Virus record (IMG/VR): IMGVR_UViG_3300034524_000084
Span: 33,781-97,780 of that record
Direction: 5' to 3' (one strand)
DNA length: 64,000 nt
From: a virus
Shown here: one piece after another, positions 17,710-25,510 of the stretch
Position numbering within the stretch: the first letter of the stretch is position 1
How the letters are laid out: the number at the start of each line of letters is the position of its first letter
Made by a program: the position numbers and the translations under genes
Notes under the pieces: generated by a model
Database searches by the model: none
Seen by the model: only the letters and a program-made list of their open reading frames with translations
What the model was told of the DNA's origin: nothing

Positions 17710-19101
17710 GGGGCATTAATGATAAGTATAGATTGCCACCACCCAGACATTATAGATTTTATTAACATAAAAAATGATTTGACTAAAGTTACTAAAGCAA
17801 ACATCTCAATAAGAGCAACAGATGATTTTATGCAAGCAATAAAAAATAATGAAGATTTTGAGTTATTTTTTGAAATTCCTGAAACTGGCGAAAAAATATC
17901 TAAAAAGGTCAGAGCAAGAGATTTATTATATGAAATAGCTAAATCAAACTGGAATATGGGAGAGCCAGGATTTTTGTACTGGGATAGAATTGAGAAATGG
18001 AATTTATTATATGGCAATAAAGAATTTAAATTTGGGGGAGTAAATCCGTGTGGTGAAGAGCCTCTCCCAGACTTCGGCTCATGTAATCTTGGTAGTATGA
18101 ATTTATCTGAATATGTAGTTAAACCATTCACAAAAGAAGCTTATTTCGATTTTGATAGCTTTGCAAGAGATGTAAAAGAAGCAGTTGTCTATCTCAATGA
18201 AATACTTGATGAGGGAATGTATTTACACCCACTGAAAGAACAACAAGAAGTAGTAAGAGATTGGAGACAAATTGGGTTGGGCATCATGGGGCTCGCAGAT
18301 ATGTTTATAAAATTAGGTATACGCTATGGTTCACCAGAATCATTAGAATTGGCAGATAAAATAGGTTATGTAATGATTAATGCAGCTATGCAACAATCGG
18401 CACTACTTGCAAAGGAATATGGCACATATCCTAAATATGACAAAGAAGCAACTTTATCATCACCTTTTTTCCAATACAATGCTGATGAAGTCACAAAAAC
18501 ATTGGTTGAGAAATATGGATTAAGAAACAGCCAGCTCCTTACAATTGCTCCTACAGGCAGTATTTCCACTATGCTTGGTGTATCAGGAGGTATTGAACCC
18601 ATTTTTGAGATATCTTATACGAGAAAAACTGAAACACTGAATGGTACTGAAAGCTATTATAAAGTATATACACCAATTGTTGCAGAATATATGAAATTGT
18701 ACAATTTAAAATCAGGAGAAGAATTACCTGACTATTTTGTTACAGCAATGACAATTCCATATCAAGAAAGAATAAAAATGCAGGCAGTATGGCAGAAACA
18801 TATTGATGCAAGTATATCATCAACTGTAAATCTTCCCGAAGAAACTGCAATAGAAGACATCATGAATATTTACATGATGGCTTGGGAAGAAGGATTAAAA
18901 GGAATTACAGTATTTAGAAATAATTGTTTTAGAACAGGAATATTACTTACAGAACCACCTAAAACACAACAAACACAACAAGAAACAAAAAATACAAATT
19001 TAGAAGAAGAAGATAAATGTCCAATCTGTGGTGGCAAATTAAAACATATAGGTGGATGTACTGAATGTGAAGATTGTGGTTGGAGTGCTTGCTCAGTTTG
19101 A
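17710..19101 (+). CDS. nrdJ: Class II ribonucleotide reductase, exon 2
   Basis: 463 codons continuing from exon 1 with GALMISIDCHHPDI. It contains NPCGEEPLPDFGSCNLGSMN (radical and substrate site), APTGSISTMLGVSGGIEP, and a C-terminal cysteine tail CPICGGKLKHIGG...CTECEDCGWSACSV typical of NrdJ. The final codons form a palindrome, CTTGCTCA-GTT-TGAGCAAG, around the stop, which may protect the transcript end. An in-frame ATG at 17689 lies inside the intron and is not the true start. Confidence 0.92.
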   Translation, partial: GALMISIDCHHPDIIDFINIKNDLTKVTKANISIRATDDFMQAIKNNEDFELFFEIPETGEKISKKVRARDLLYEIAKSNWNMGEPGFLYWDRIEKWNLLYGNKEFKFGGVNPCGEEPLPDFGSCNLGSMNLSEYVVKPFTKEAYFDFDSFARDVKEAVVYLNEILDEGMYLHPLKEQQEVVRDWRQIGLGIMGLADMFIKLGIRYGSPESLELADKIGYVMINAAMQQSALLAKEYGTYPKYDKEATLSSPFFQYNADEVTKTLVEKYGLRNSQLLTIAPTGSISTMLGVSGGIEPIFEISYTRKTETLNGTESYYKVYTPIVAEYMKLYNLKSGEELPDYFVTAMTIPYQERIKMQAVWQKHIDASISSTVNLPEETAIEDIMNIYMMAWEEGLKGITVFRNNCFRTGILLTEPPKTQQTQQETKNTNLEEEDKCPICGGKLKHIGGCTECEDCGWSACSV

Positions 19102-19158
19102 GCAAGTGCTACCCCACCCAATTAAATAAAATTAGTATTTTAAAAGGAGGAATTTGTT

Positions 19159-19590
19159 ATGCTAAAAATTAAAATTAAATACTTTGATGATAAACTTGAA
19201 AGAATTAAAAAAATAGAAATTGGTAACTGGATTGATTTAAGAGCTGCTAAAGATGTAAAACTTAAAGCAGGAGAGTTTGCATTAATCCCACTAGGGATTG
19301 CTATGGAATTACCTGAAGGATATGAAGCTCATGTAGTACCACGTTCAAGCACCTTTAAAAATTTTGGTATTATCCAAACAAATAGTATTGGGATAATTGA
19401 TAATTCCTATTCAGGAGATAACGACCAATGGTTTTTTCCTGCTTATGCTTTAAAGGACACAGAAATACATTTTAACGATAGAATTTGTCAATTCAGAATA
19501 GTACCAGTTATGCCAGAAGTAGAATTTATCGAGGTAGAACACTTAGACAATGAAGATAGAGGTGGGCATGGCAGTACAGGAATTAAATAG
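19159..19590 (+). CDS. dut: dUTPase
   Basis: 143 aa, the trimeric dUTPase size. Motifs: IDLRAA (1), [13 protein letters not shown] (2), [15 protein letters not shown] (3), INDRICQF-like [10 protein letters not shown] (4) and the P-loop-like tail [10 protein letters not shown] (5). It hydrolyses dUTP and supplies dUMP for thymidylate synthesis beside the RNR. GGAGG precedes ATG 19159. Confidence 0.95.
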   Translation: MLKIKIKYFDDKLERIKKIEIGNWIDLRAAKDVKLKAGEFALIPLGIAMELPEGYEAHVVPRSSTFKNFGIIQTNSIGIIDNSYSGDNDQWFFPAYALKDTEIHFNDRICQFRIVPVMPEVEFIEVEHLDNEDRGGHGSTGIK

Positions 19591-19591
19591 T

Positions 19592-19613
19592 GGGAGGTAT
19601 TTCCTCCCTTTAT
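19592..19613 (+). terminator. Short hairpin after dut
   Basis: GGGAGG-TATTT-CCTCCC followed by TTTATTAT. The stem is only 6 bp, so it is a weak terminator or an mRNA-stabilising hairpin; downstream genes continue in the same direction. Confidence 0.45.
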
Positions 19614-19636
19614 TATAAATACAAGGAGGTATCTTT

Positions 19637-19792
19637 ATGATTTTAGTGAAAACTTGTGCTTGGTATATTATCATTATAACGATATTTGGAATATTGATTG
19701 GTATTAAAAACAAGAAAGCTACCGAGTTATTAGGTGAAATTCTTTTAAATTTACCTATGTGGTATTTAGCATATTTCGTCATTAAATTATAA
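19637..19792 (+). CDS. Small membrane protein, 51 aa
   Basis: ATG 19637 with AAGGAGGT 7 nt upstream. Residues 7-24 (CAWYIIIITIFGILIGI) and 37-50 are hydrophobic around a KNKK loop, so one or two membrane spans are likely. No family recognised. Confidence 0.55.
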   Translation: MILVKTCAWYIIIITIFGILIGIKNKKATELLGEILLNLPMWYLAYFVIKL

Positions 19793-19804
19793 GGAGGTAC
19801 TTCA

Positions 19805-20044
19805 ATGGCAAAAGAAGAATACTGGGTATGTGATAGATGTGGGAAAAAAGAACGTAAATCAATGGATGAGTTTGATTTTATAGATAATACATGGTGGGAA
19901 ATTAATTTAGGAAGGGCTGGATATGGAAGTAAATTAGATGGATGTGAGGTCAAATTCACACTGTGTGATGACTGTCTATTTGAAATCTTTAATTCACTTG
20001 CAAAACAAGCTCAAAAAAGAATTTTGGATACTTCTATTTTTTAA
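19805..20044 (+). CDS. Zinc-ribbon protein, 79 aa
   Basis: ATG 19805 with AAGGAGGT upstream. WVCDRCGKKE and LCDDCLFEIF give two CxxC knuckles about 40 residues apart, a small zinc-binding fold common in phages. It probably binds nucleic acid or protein. No specific function can be assigned. Confidence 0.65.
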   Translation: MAKEEYWVCDRCGKKERKSMDEFDFIDNTWWEINLGRAGYGSKLDGCEVKFTLCDDCLFEIFNSLAKQAQKRILDTSIF

Positions 20045-20057
20045 GGGGGAAATACTG

Positions 20058-21248
20058 ATGTTGAGAGTAAAAGGAGAATACAATGAAGCAATAATTTATA
20101 CTGACCACGTAGAAGAAGAAGCCTTAAAACAAATTGCAGAATTATGTAATCAAGAAGCGTTTAAAGATTCAAAAATTCGCATTATGCCTGACGTACACTC
20201 GGGAGTAGGTTGTACTATAGGGACGACAATGACGATTAAAGATAAAGTTATTCCTAATCTTGTTGGTGTAGATATTGGCTGTGGAATGGAAGTAGCTGTT
20301 ATACAAGAAAAAGATATAAATTTAGAAAAGCTTGATAGAATTATACATGATTTTATTCCAGCAGGTCAAAACATAAGAGAGAAAGAACATCATTACATTG
20401 AAATGGTTAATTTAGATGAGTTACGATGCAAAAACAATATAAATATCGATAGGGCAAGATTAAGTATAGGTACGCTTGGGGGAGGAAATCACTTTATTGA
20501 GGTTGACAAAGATCCTGAGGATAATATTTATATTGTAGTTCATTCAGGCAGTCGTTATTTAGGAAAACAAGTTGCTGAATATTATCAAGAAACTGCTTAT
20601 AAAGAACTAACATCATTAAGAGAAGAAAAACAAAAAATTATAGAAAAATTAAAAGCTGAAGGAAGACAAAGAGAAATTCAAAGTAAATTAGAAAAATTAA
20701 AAACTCCTAAAATTAAAAAAGACCTTGCGTACTTAAAAGGAAAATCCTTTGACGACTATATCCATGACATGAAAATTGTCCAACTATATGCTGTCTACAA
20801 TAGAAAGGCTATTATAGATGAAATAATAAATAAAATGAACCTGACTGTAGTAGACCAATTCACAACAATACATAACTATATAGATTTAGAAAATATGATA
20901 CTAAGAAAAGGTGCTATTTCTGCACAAAAAGGCGAAAGAGTAATAATACCAATAAACATGCGTGATGGAAGTATTATCGCTATCGGAAAAGGTAATCCTG
21001 ATTGGAATTATTCTGCCCCTCATGGAGCAGGGAGAATTATGAGTAGAAACAAAGCTAAAGAATTATTAAAACTTAATGATTTTGTAGAATCAATGAAAGG
21101 GGTATATTCAACCACAATAAATGAATACACAATTGATGAAGCTCCAATGGCTTACAAACCTATAGAAGAAATAATAAATAATATTCAAGAAACAGTATAT
21201 ATCGACAAAATTATAAAACCTATTTACAATTTTAAAGCAATAGAATAG
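20058..21248 (+). CDS. rtcB: RNA-splicing ligase RtcB
   Basis: 396 aa from ATG 20058 (AAGGGGG 8 nt upstream; a longer upstream frame exists but lacks a site). Motifs: MPDVHSGVGCTIG, GVDIGCGME, GTLGGGNHFIEVD, VVHSGSRYLG and SAPHGAGRIMSR, whose His is the guanylylated residue. RtcB joins 2',3'-cyclic phosphate or 3'-phosphate to 5'-OH RNA ends. In phages it is thought to repair tRNA or other RNA cut by host defence nucleases. It may matter here because the genome also carries several RNA-cleaving and RNA-guided elements. That link is inference. Confidence 0.93.
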   Translation: MLRVKGEYNEAIIYTDHVEEEALKQIAELCNQEAFKDSKIRIMPDVHSGVGCTIGTTMTIKDKVIPNLVGVDIGCGMEVAVIQEKDINLEKLDRIIHDFIPAGQNIREKEHHYIEMVNLDELRCKNNINIDRARLSIGTLGGGNHFIEVDKDPEDNIYIVVHSGSRYLGKQVAEYYQETAYKELTSLREEKQKIIEKLKAEGRQREIQSKLEKLKTPKIKKDLAYLKGKSFDDYIHDMKIVQLYAVYNRKAIIDEIINKMNLTVVDQFTTIHNYIDLENMILRKGAISAQKGERVIIPINMRDGSIIAIGKGNPDWNYSAPHGAGRIMSRNKAKELLKLNDFVESMKGVYSTTINEYTIDEAPMAYKPIEEIINNIQETVYIDKIIKPIYNFKAIE

Positions 21249-21258
21249 GGTGATACAG

Positions 21259-21723
21259 TTGAGAATCCTTTCATTCGATCAATCTACAAAATTAACTGGA
21301 TGGGCATTTTTTAACAGTAAAGAACTAGAAGGATATGGCATAATTGATGGAAGTAAAATAAAAAATCTCGACGAAAAATTGTTATACCAAAAAAATGAAA
21401 TCATTAAGCTTTATAATAACTTTTCTCCAGATTTTGTAATTATTGAGGATATACAATATCAAAAAAATATTTTCACTTACAAAGAATTAGCAGAATTGTT
21501 GGGTATTATAAGCAATTATTTTTACGAACACAAAATTAATTATTTAATTATACCTCCTTCACAATGGAAAAGCTATTGTGATATAAAAGGACGAAAGCGT
21601 GCTGAACAAAAAGAAAACACAATACAGTTTGTTAAAAATAAATTCAACATTGATGTGTCTGATGATATTGCTGATGCTATATGTATTGGATGGTATGGGA
21701 CAAACATAATTAAAGAGAGGTGA
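21259..21723 (+). CDS. RuvC-like Holliday junction resolvase
   Basis: About 154 aa from TTG 21259 (AGGGTGA 5 nt upstream; a GTG at 21250 lies within that site). RuvC acidic residues appear in order: LSFDQSTKLTGWAF, FVIIEDIQYQ and DDIADAICIGW. Such phage resolvases clear branched DNA before packaging. It is coupled to the excisionase gene 4 nt downstream. Confidence 0.8.
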   Translation: MRILSFDQSTKLTGWAFFNSKELEGYGIIDGSKIKNLDEKLLYQKNEIIKLYNNFSPDFVIIEDIQYQKNIFTYKELAELLGIISNYFYEHKINYLIIPPSQWKSYCDIKGRKRAEQKENTIQFVKNKFNIDVSDDIADAICIGWYGTNIIKER

Positions 21724-21727
21724 TGCT

Positions 21728-21946
21728 ATGGAAAATTTTGACAGCTTACAAGTAAAAGAGGGAGATTCTTTATTGATGGATGTAAAAGAAGTACAAGAGT
21801 TATTAAAAATAGGGGAAACAAAAACGTATGAAATTATAAGAAAAGAAAATATTCCACATATTAGAGTAGGAAGACAAATCAAAGTTTTAAGGCAAGGATT
21901 ATATGATTGGATTAAGGAAAAAATGAAAAATAATACTTATACATAA
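21728..21946 (+). CDS. xis: Excisionase-like winged-helix DNA-binding protein
   Basis: 72 aa, ATG 21728 with GAGGTGATG upstream. LLMDVKEVQELLKIGETKTY...IPHIRVGRQIKV is the excisionase/MerR-like helix-turn-helix of the Xis family. It is the last gene before attP and the integrase and would direct recombination toward excision. Confidence 0.8.
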   Translation: MENFDSLQVKEGDSLLMDVKEVQELLKIGETKTYEIIRKENIPHIRVGRQIKVLRQGLYDWIKEKMKNNTYT

Positions 21947-21971
21947 GAAGGTGTTGCTCACACCTTCTTAT
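21943..21971 (+). terminator. Terminator after the excisionase gene
   Basis: A perfect 12-bp stem, ATAAGAAGGTGT/ACACCTTCTTAT with loop TGCTC, overlapping the xis stop. It closes the long rightward early transcript before the attP region. The T-run after it is broken (TTGTTATAC). Confidence 0.75.
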
Positions 21972-22042
21972 TGTTATACAATTTCAAAAAAGATAAAACA
22001 AAATAAAAAATAGGGCATTATGATAAAAAATCTGATGCCTTT

Positions 22043-22061
22043 TTGACTACATTTGACGACA
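22043..22061 (+). repeat. Arm-type integrase site, left of attP core
   Basis: TTGACTACATTTGACGACA closely matches TTGACTACATTTTGACGACA at 22260-22279 on the other side of the tRNA-like core. Such flanking repeats are the expected arm-binding sites of a lambda-type integrase. The interval 21972-22136 is otherwise AT-rich with no gene. Confidence 0.65.
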
Positions 22062-22136
22062 AAATAGATAAAAATACATAAAAAAATTAAAAATAGATAA
22101 AAAATTACAATTTTAAAAATCCGCAAAAATAAAGGC

Positions 22137-22165
22137 TTGACAAAAAAGATAAAACTATTTATAAT
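22137..22165 (+). promoter_or_regulatory. Perfect consensus promoter reading into attP
   Basis: TTGACA (22137-22142), 17-bp spacer and TATAAT (22160-22165). Transcription would cross the attP core toward the integrase. After integration this promoter would be separated from int, or would drive the displaced host tRNA half. Confidence 0.75.
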
Positions 22166-22184
22166 TAGATATTGTTGAGAGGTC

Positions 22185-22233
22185 AAGACTTTGACTCTGG
22201 CATTCGTAGGTTCGAATCCTACCATCCCAGCCA
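22185..22233 (+). other. attP: attP core: 3' half of tRNA-Gln(TTG)
   Basis: The stretch from AAGACTTTGACTCTGG through TTCGAATCC to a terminal CCA matches the anticodon loop (CTTTGAC, anticodon TTG), T-arm and acceptor 3' strand of Firmicute tRNA-Gln. The matching 5' acceptor strand and D-arm are absent, so it is not a functional tRNA. Carrying a tRNA 3' end next to int lets the phage restore the host tRNA on insertion. Confidence 0.85.
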
Positions 22234-22250
22234 TATTTGAAGGATTCGAT

Positions 22251-22335
22251 GTAGTCAAATTGACTACATTTTGACGACATAAATTGTCTGACAATTTCAT
22301 AGTCAAGGTCTTGACTACATTTTATGTAGTCAATT
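22251..22335 (+). repeat. Arm-type integrase sites, right of attP core
   Basis: Palindromic GTAGTCAAATTGACTAC at 22251-22267, TTGACTACATTTTGACGACA at 22260-22279, and TTGACTACATTTTATGTAGTCAA at about 22311-22333. The shared unit TTGACTACATTTT is also left of the core. The density of direct and inverted copies fits cooperative Int/Xis binding. Confidence 0.65.
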
Positions 22336-22351
22336 TTTTATATTTTTGTTC

Positions 22352-22380
22352 TTGACTTTTCACAAGTGATATTATAAAAT
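22352..22380 (+). promoter_or_regulatory. Probable integrase promoter
   Basis: TTGACT at 22352-22357 and TATAAA at 22373-22378 are spaced by 15 bp, just downstream of the arm sites. Int binding could repress it. GGAGAG precedes the int ATG at 22400. Confidence 0.5.
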
Positions 22381-22399
22381 AAACAAAGGAGAGATAAGT

Positions 22400-23527
22400 A
22401 TGGCAGGTTCAATCAGAAAAAGGGGGAATAAATATCAGGTTGTAATTGAATTAGGAACAGATGTGAATGGCAAGAGATTAAGAAGATATTTTACTGCCAA
22501 TTCTGAGGCTGAAGCTAAGAAAATTTTAATAGAGCAAGAATATCTATTACAACAGAATAGTTTCTTAATTCCGTCTGACATGACTTTTGGGGAATTCCTT
22601 AATTATTGGTTTGATAATTATGTAAAAATTAAAAATGAAAAAACCACACAAACTGAATACCGACGAGTATTAGATAAATATATTATCCCTAAATTAGGAA
22701 ACATAAAATTACAGAAATTAATGCCACATCATATACAGAGTTATTATAAATATCTAATGGAAGAAGTTGGATTGTCTCCTAATACTGTCTACAAACATCA
22801 TGCTAATATACGTAAGGCATTAGATTACGCTCTAAAACAAAAATTTGTAAGTGCCAATGTGGCTGATGCTGTAGAATTACCTAAGAAAATTGAATTTGAA
22901 GGCAACTCATATACAATTGAACAATTGCAAAAATTATTAGAAAAATCAAAAGATACTTATTTGGAAGCACCTATAGCTTTAGCTGTTTACTTGGGATTAC
23001 GAAGAGAAGAAATTGCTGGATTAAGATGGGAACATGTCAATTTTGAAGAAAGAACTATATCAATAAAAGAAGTAAAAGTTAGAGCTGATAGGGAAGTTAT
23101 AGTTAAAAAACCAAAAAATAAAAGTAGCGAAAGGATACTTCATATTCCTGATGGGTTATATAATATTTTAAAGAAATGGAAAGATAAACAAGAATATCAT
23201 AAAAATCTTTTTGGTAAAAAATACGTAGAATCAGATTATGTGTGTACTTATTTTGATGGTAGACCTATAAAACCAGATAAACTAAGCAGGAGATTTAAGG
23301 AATTTCTATTAAGAAATAATTTACCTCCTATTAGACTACATGATTTACGACATACATTTGCTACAGTATTATACCAAAATGGTGTGCCTGTTAAAAATAT
23401 CTCAGAAGCATTGGGGCATTCTGATATTACTACCACACTTAAAATTTATGCCCATGTTATCGACAAAACCAACAAAGAAGCTGTGAATAAAATGGATGAT
23501 CTACTAAAAATCCATAAGGAGACATGA
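22400..23527 (+). CDS. int: Tyrosine integrase
   Basis: 375 aa with an N-terminal AP2-like arm-binding domain (SIRKRGNKYQVVIELGTD), a core-binding SAM-like domain and the catalytic domain: Arg in YLGLRREEIAGLRW, HDLRHTFAT (HxxR), LGHSD and the Tyr in TTLKIYAHV. All catalytic residues are present. It recombines attP (22185-22233) with a host tRNA-Gln gene. No repressor of the CI type was seen in the window. Confidence 0.95.
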   Translation: MAGSIRKRGNKYQVVIELGTDVNGKRLRRYFTANSEAEAKKILIEQEYLLQQNSFLIPSDMTFGEFLNYWFDNYVKIKNEKTTQTEYRRVLDKYIIPKLGNIKLQKLMPHHIQSYYKYLMEEVGLSPNTVYKHHANIRKALDYALKQKFVSANVADAVELPKKIEFEGNSYTIEQLQKLLEKSKDTYLEAPIALAVYLGLRREEIAGLRWEHVNFEERTISIKEVKVRADREVIVKKPKNKSSERILHIPDGLYNILKKWKDKQEYHKNLFGKKYVESDYVCTYFDGRPIKPDKLSRRFKEFLLRNNLPPIRLHDLRHTFATVLYQNGVPVKNISEALGHSDITTTLKIYAHVIDKTNKEAVNKMDDLLKIHKET

Positions 23528-23694
23528 GTATGTTTTTTAGAGAAATATGGTTAGATAAGGGAAATCCAGCTTATATTTTTGCAAAAGGTAATAATGTGTG
23601 GATAATGTCAATTGAAGATAATATTAACAACAATAAAGAAATATTAGATGTAATTGATGAATACGGTAAAGATAGGGATTTTTCGTTTCTGACA

Positions 23695-25036
23695 TACTCT
23701 CTCCACTGAAGTGGAGAGGTTCTTTAAGCGAAGTTTGGTAGTCTATGCTACCCTTATTCGCTTGGGGCTGCCAAACCCTCTACTCCTATCCAGTACTGGA
23801 TTTGGAGCTACTCTCTTTAATATATTTATTGCACCATTTATATCTGCATTCATTACTGCACCGCATTTGCTACAGACGTATAATCCTCTGTATATGCGAT
23901 TATTTTTCTTCACTACACCGCATACACTGCAAGTCTGTGATGTGTACGCTTCATCTACCTTTTCTACTTCTATTCCATATTCTTTAGCTTTGTATTTTAT
24001 CATATCAAATAATCTACCAAACGGTATTTTGTGTAGTTTCTCGTTATTTTTATGTCCTATATCCATATTTGTTATTCCATCGCTCATTCCACCTATCACT
24101 ATCTTGCTTACTCCTTTTTCTTTCGCTAATTCTACTATATGTCTTGAAACTTTATGTATATAGTCTTTTACAAAATTATTCTCTTTGATTATTAAATTGT
24201 GAAACTTTTGCGATGTTTTGTATCCTTGTTTTGAAATTACAGATTGAATCTTCGCTTTTTCTTTGGCTAATAATCTTAATCTTGAGATAAGGTGACTGCC
24301 ATCGATGATAAATGTTTCTGGATTTTCTTCTATAACAATTGAAGCGAGATTCTTTACTCCAAAATCTATTCCCATTAATTTATCTCTTTTAGGCTTGATT
24401 TCTGGTATTTCTTTTTTGTAGATGATATGGACAAAGTAGGTGGTATATCCATAAGAAGTTTTTGGAACAATTTCAATTTCCTGTACAGTATTGAGCGATA
24501 GATTTTTCGGTAAATCTATCCATAGATATTTGGACTCAATACCGTACTTTTCTTTTAAATATTGCTTTGTTTGTGTGGACAATGATAGTCTGATTTTGCT
24601 ATTAATTATTTTTATGCCATTTTTCTTCCATCTTACAGGGATATGCCCGTTTTTGGGTTGATACTTCGGCTTTTTAGTATATCCATCAAAAAAATTCTTC
24701 CAAGCTATCTGTAGTTTTTGCAGTATTGCTTGTGCAGATTGTGAATGCAAGTTTTTATACCAGAAATTATCCTTTAAGCACTTTTCTAACTGATTTACTA
24801 ATACTTCTCTGTTTTGAACAGCATAGTTTGCAACGTTCCACAATTTTGATGCTGAGTATGTTAAATGTCCCAATATTATTCTGTGTTCGCTGTTGCAGTT
24901 AGAGAGTTGAAATACTATAACTCTTGTTACTATCACTTTTCTCACCTTCTTTCTGTTTTAGATCTGCTTTATTTTATCACATTTTTACCGCCTTTCATCT
25001 CTCCAATAAATTGGAGAGCGTTCTCGGCGGATGATC
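23695..25036 (-). mobile_element. IS200/IS605-type element carrying only tnpB
   Basis: About 1342 bp with subterminal palindromes at both ends: CTCTCCAC-TGAA-GTGGAGAG (23699-23718) at the right end and CTCTCCAAT-AA-ATTGGAGAG (24999-25018) at the left end. No tnpA is present, so it needs a TnpA in trans. On its own strand TTTAC (25041-25037) precedes the left end, a plausible target/TAM. There is no target duplication, as expected. Boundaries come from restoring the split gene and may be off by a few bases. Confidence 0.75.
23743..24945 (-). CDS. tnpB: TnpB, RNA-guided nuclease of an IS605-type element
   Basis: 400 aa. RuvC-I MGIDFGVKNLAS and RuvC-III NADINGAINILKR are clear, as is the zinc ribbon TCSVCG...YVCSKCG. 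The usual RuvC-II Glu position reads IVIGGMSDG, with Gly. A Glu is present instead in VDEAYTSQTCS, where most relatives have Pro, which fits the rearranged active site described for some TnpBs. The omega RNA should overlap the gene's 3' end and the right end, with the guide in the flanking DNA below 23694. Confidence 0.9.
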   Translation of the reverse strand: MRKVIVTRVIVFQLSNCNSEHRIILGHLTYSASKLWNVANYAVQNREVLVNQLEKCLKDNFWYKNLHSQSAQAILQKLQIAWKNFFDGYTKKPKYQPKNGHIPVRWKKNGIKIINSKIRLSLSTQTKQYLKEKYGIESKYLWIDLPKNLSLNTVQEIEIVPKTSYGYTTYFVHIIYKKEIPEIKPKRDKLMGIDFGVKNLASIVIEENPETFIIDGSHLISRLRLLAKEKAKIQSVISKQGYKTSQKFHNLIIKENNFVKDYIHKVSRHIVELAKEKGVSKIVIGGMSDGITNMDIGHKNNEKLHKIPFGRLFDMIKYKAKEYGIEVEKVDEAYTSQTCSVCGVVKKNNRIYRGLYVCSKCGAVMNADINGAINILKRVAPNPVLDRSRGFGSPKRIRVA

Positions 25037-25135
25037 GTAAATATTATGTATAGCACTGATTTTGATGTAGAACAATATATTTTAGATGAAGAAAAATACA
25101 AAGAAGAAGTAGAAGATGAGGACTAAATAAAAAAA

Positions 25136-25180
25136 AGACCCCTATAAGCCCTAATTAAAGAGCTTATGGGGGATAAATTT
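25136..25180 (+). terminator. Bidirectional terminator between converging operons
   Basis: CCCC-ATAAGC (25139-25149, one bulged T) pairs with GCTTAT-GGGG (25162-25171), with an A-run before it and a T-rich run after it. It serves the rightward int-side transcript and the leftward late operon ending at 25181. Confidence 0.8.
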
Positions 25181-25498
25181 TTATTTTAATCCTTTTTCTT
25201 TTAATACCATATTCATTTCTTTTACTGCTGCTTCAATTAGTATATTAATTTCATCATCAGATAATTTGTTGCCAATCATCTTTTTAATTATTGCAACAGC
25301 TTCCGCTTTTTTGTCTGCGCCGTTACCAGAACCTAAAGTTTGTTCTATTGCCAATACCACATTTTTAACTAAATTATATGCTTTCTTAAATTTTTCATTG
25401 CTAAGTTTTGTTTGTAAAAATTGTATTACATAACCTAATACTACTAAAACAACTAATTGTATGGCATAAAACAAAATTTGTATTATTAGTTCTCTCAC
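25181..25498 (-). CDS. Holin, LLH family
   Basis: 105 aa. An N-terminal hydrophobic span (LIIQILFYAIQLVVLVVLGYV) is followed by a charged region with LVKNVVLAIEQTLGSGNGADKKAEAV, the pattern of phi-LLH-type holins. It is the last gene of the late operon, next to the endolysin, and forms membrane lesions at lysis. Confidence 0.85.
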   Translation of the reverse strand: MRELIIQILFYAIQLVVLVVLGYVIQFLQTKLSNEKFKKAYNLVKNVVLAIEQTLGSGNGADKKAEAVAIIKKMIGNKLSDDEINILIEAAVKEMNMVLKEKGLK

Positions 25499-25510
25499 AA
25501 TGATTCCTCC

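Larger units (their letters stand above)
23524..25126 (+). pseudogene. Small phage gene split by the TnpB element
   Basis: The 5' part starts at ATG 23524 (overlapping the int stop) and reads to ...GKDRDFSFLT at 23694. The 3' part resumes at 25037 with VNIMYSTDFDVEQYILDEEK and ends at 25126. Joining 23694 to 25037 restores one frame of 87 codons. Both halves are acidic and alike in composition. No family recognised. As it stands the product ends SFLTYSLH inside the insertion. Confidence 0.65.

Noticed and set aside
19938-20057. N-terminal extension of RtcB
   Set aside because: It overlaps the zinc-ribbon gene in another frame and lacks a ribosome site; ATG 20058 has AAGGGGG at proper spacing.
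22185-22233. A complete tRNA-Gln gene
   Set aside because: The 5' acceptor strand and D-arm are missing, and the upstream sequence cannot pair with the acceptor 3' strand; it is an attP core.
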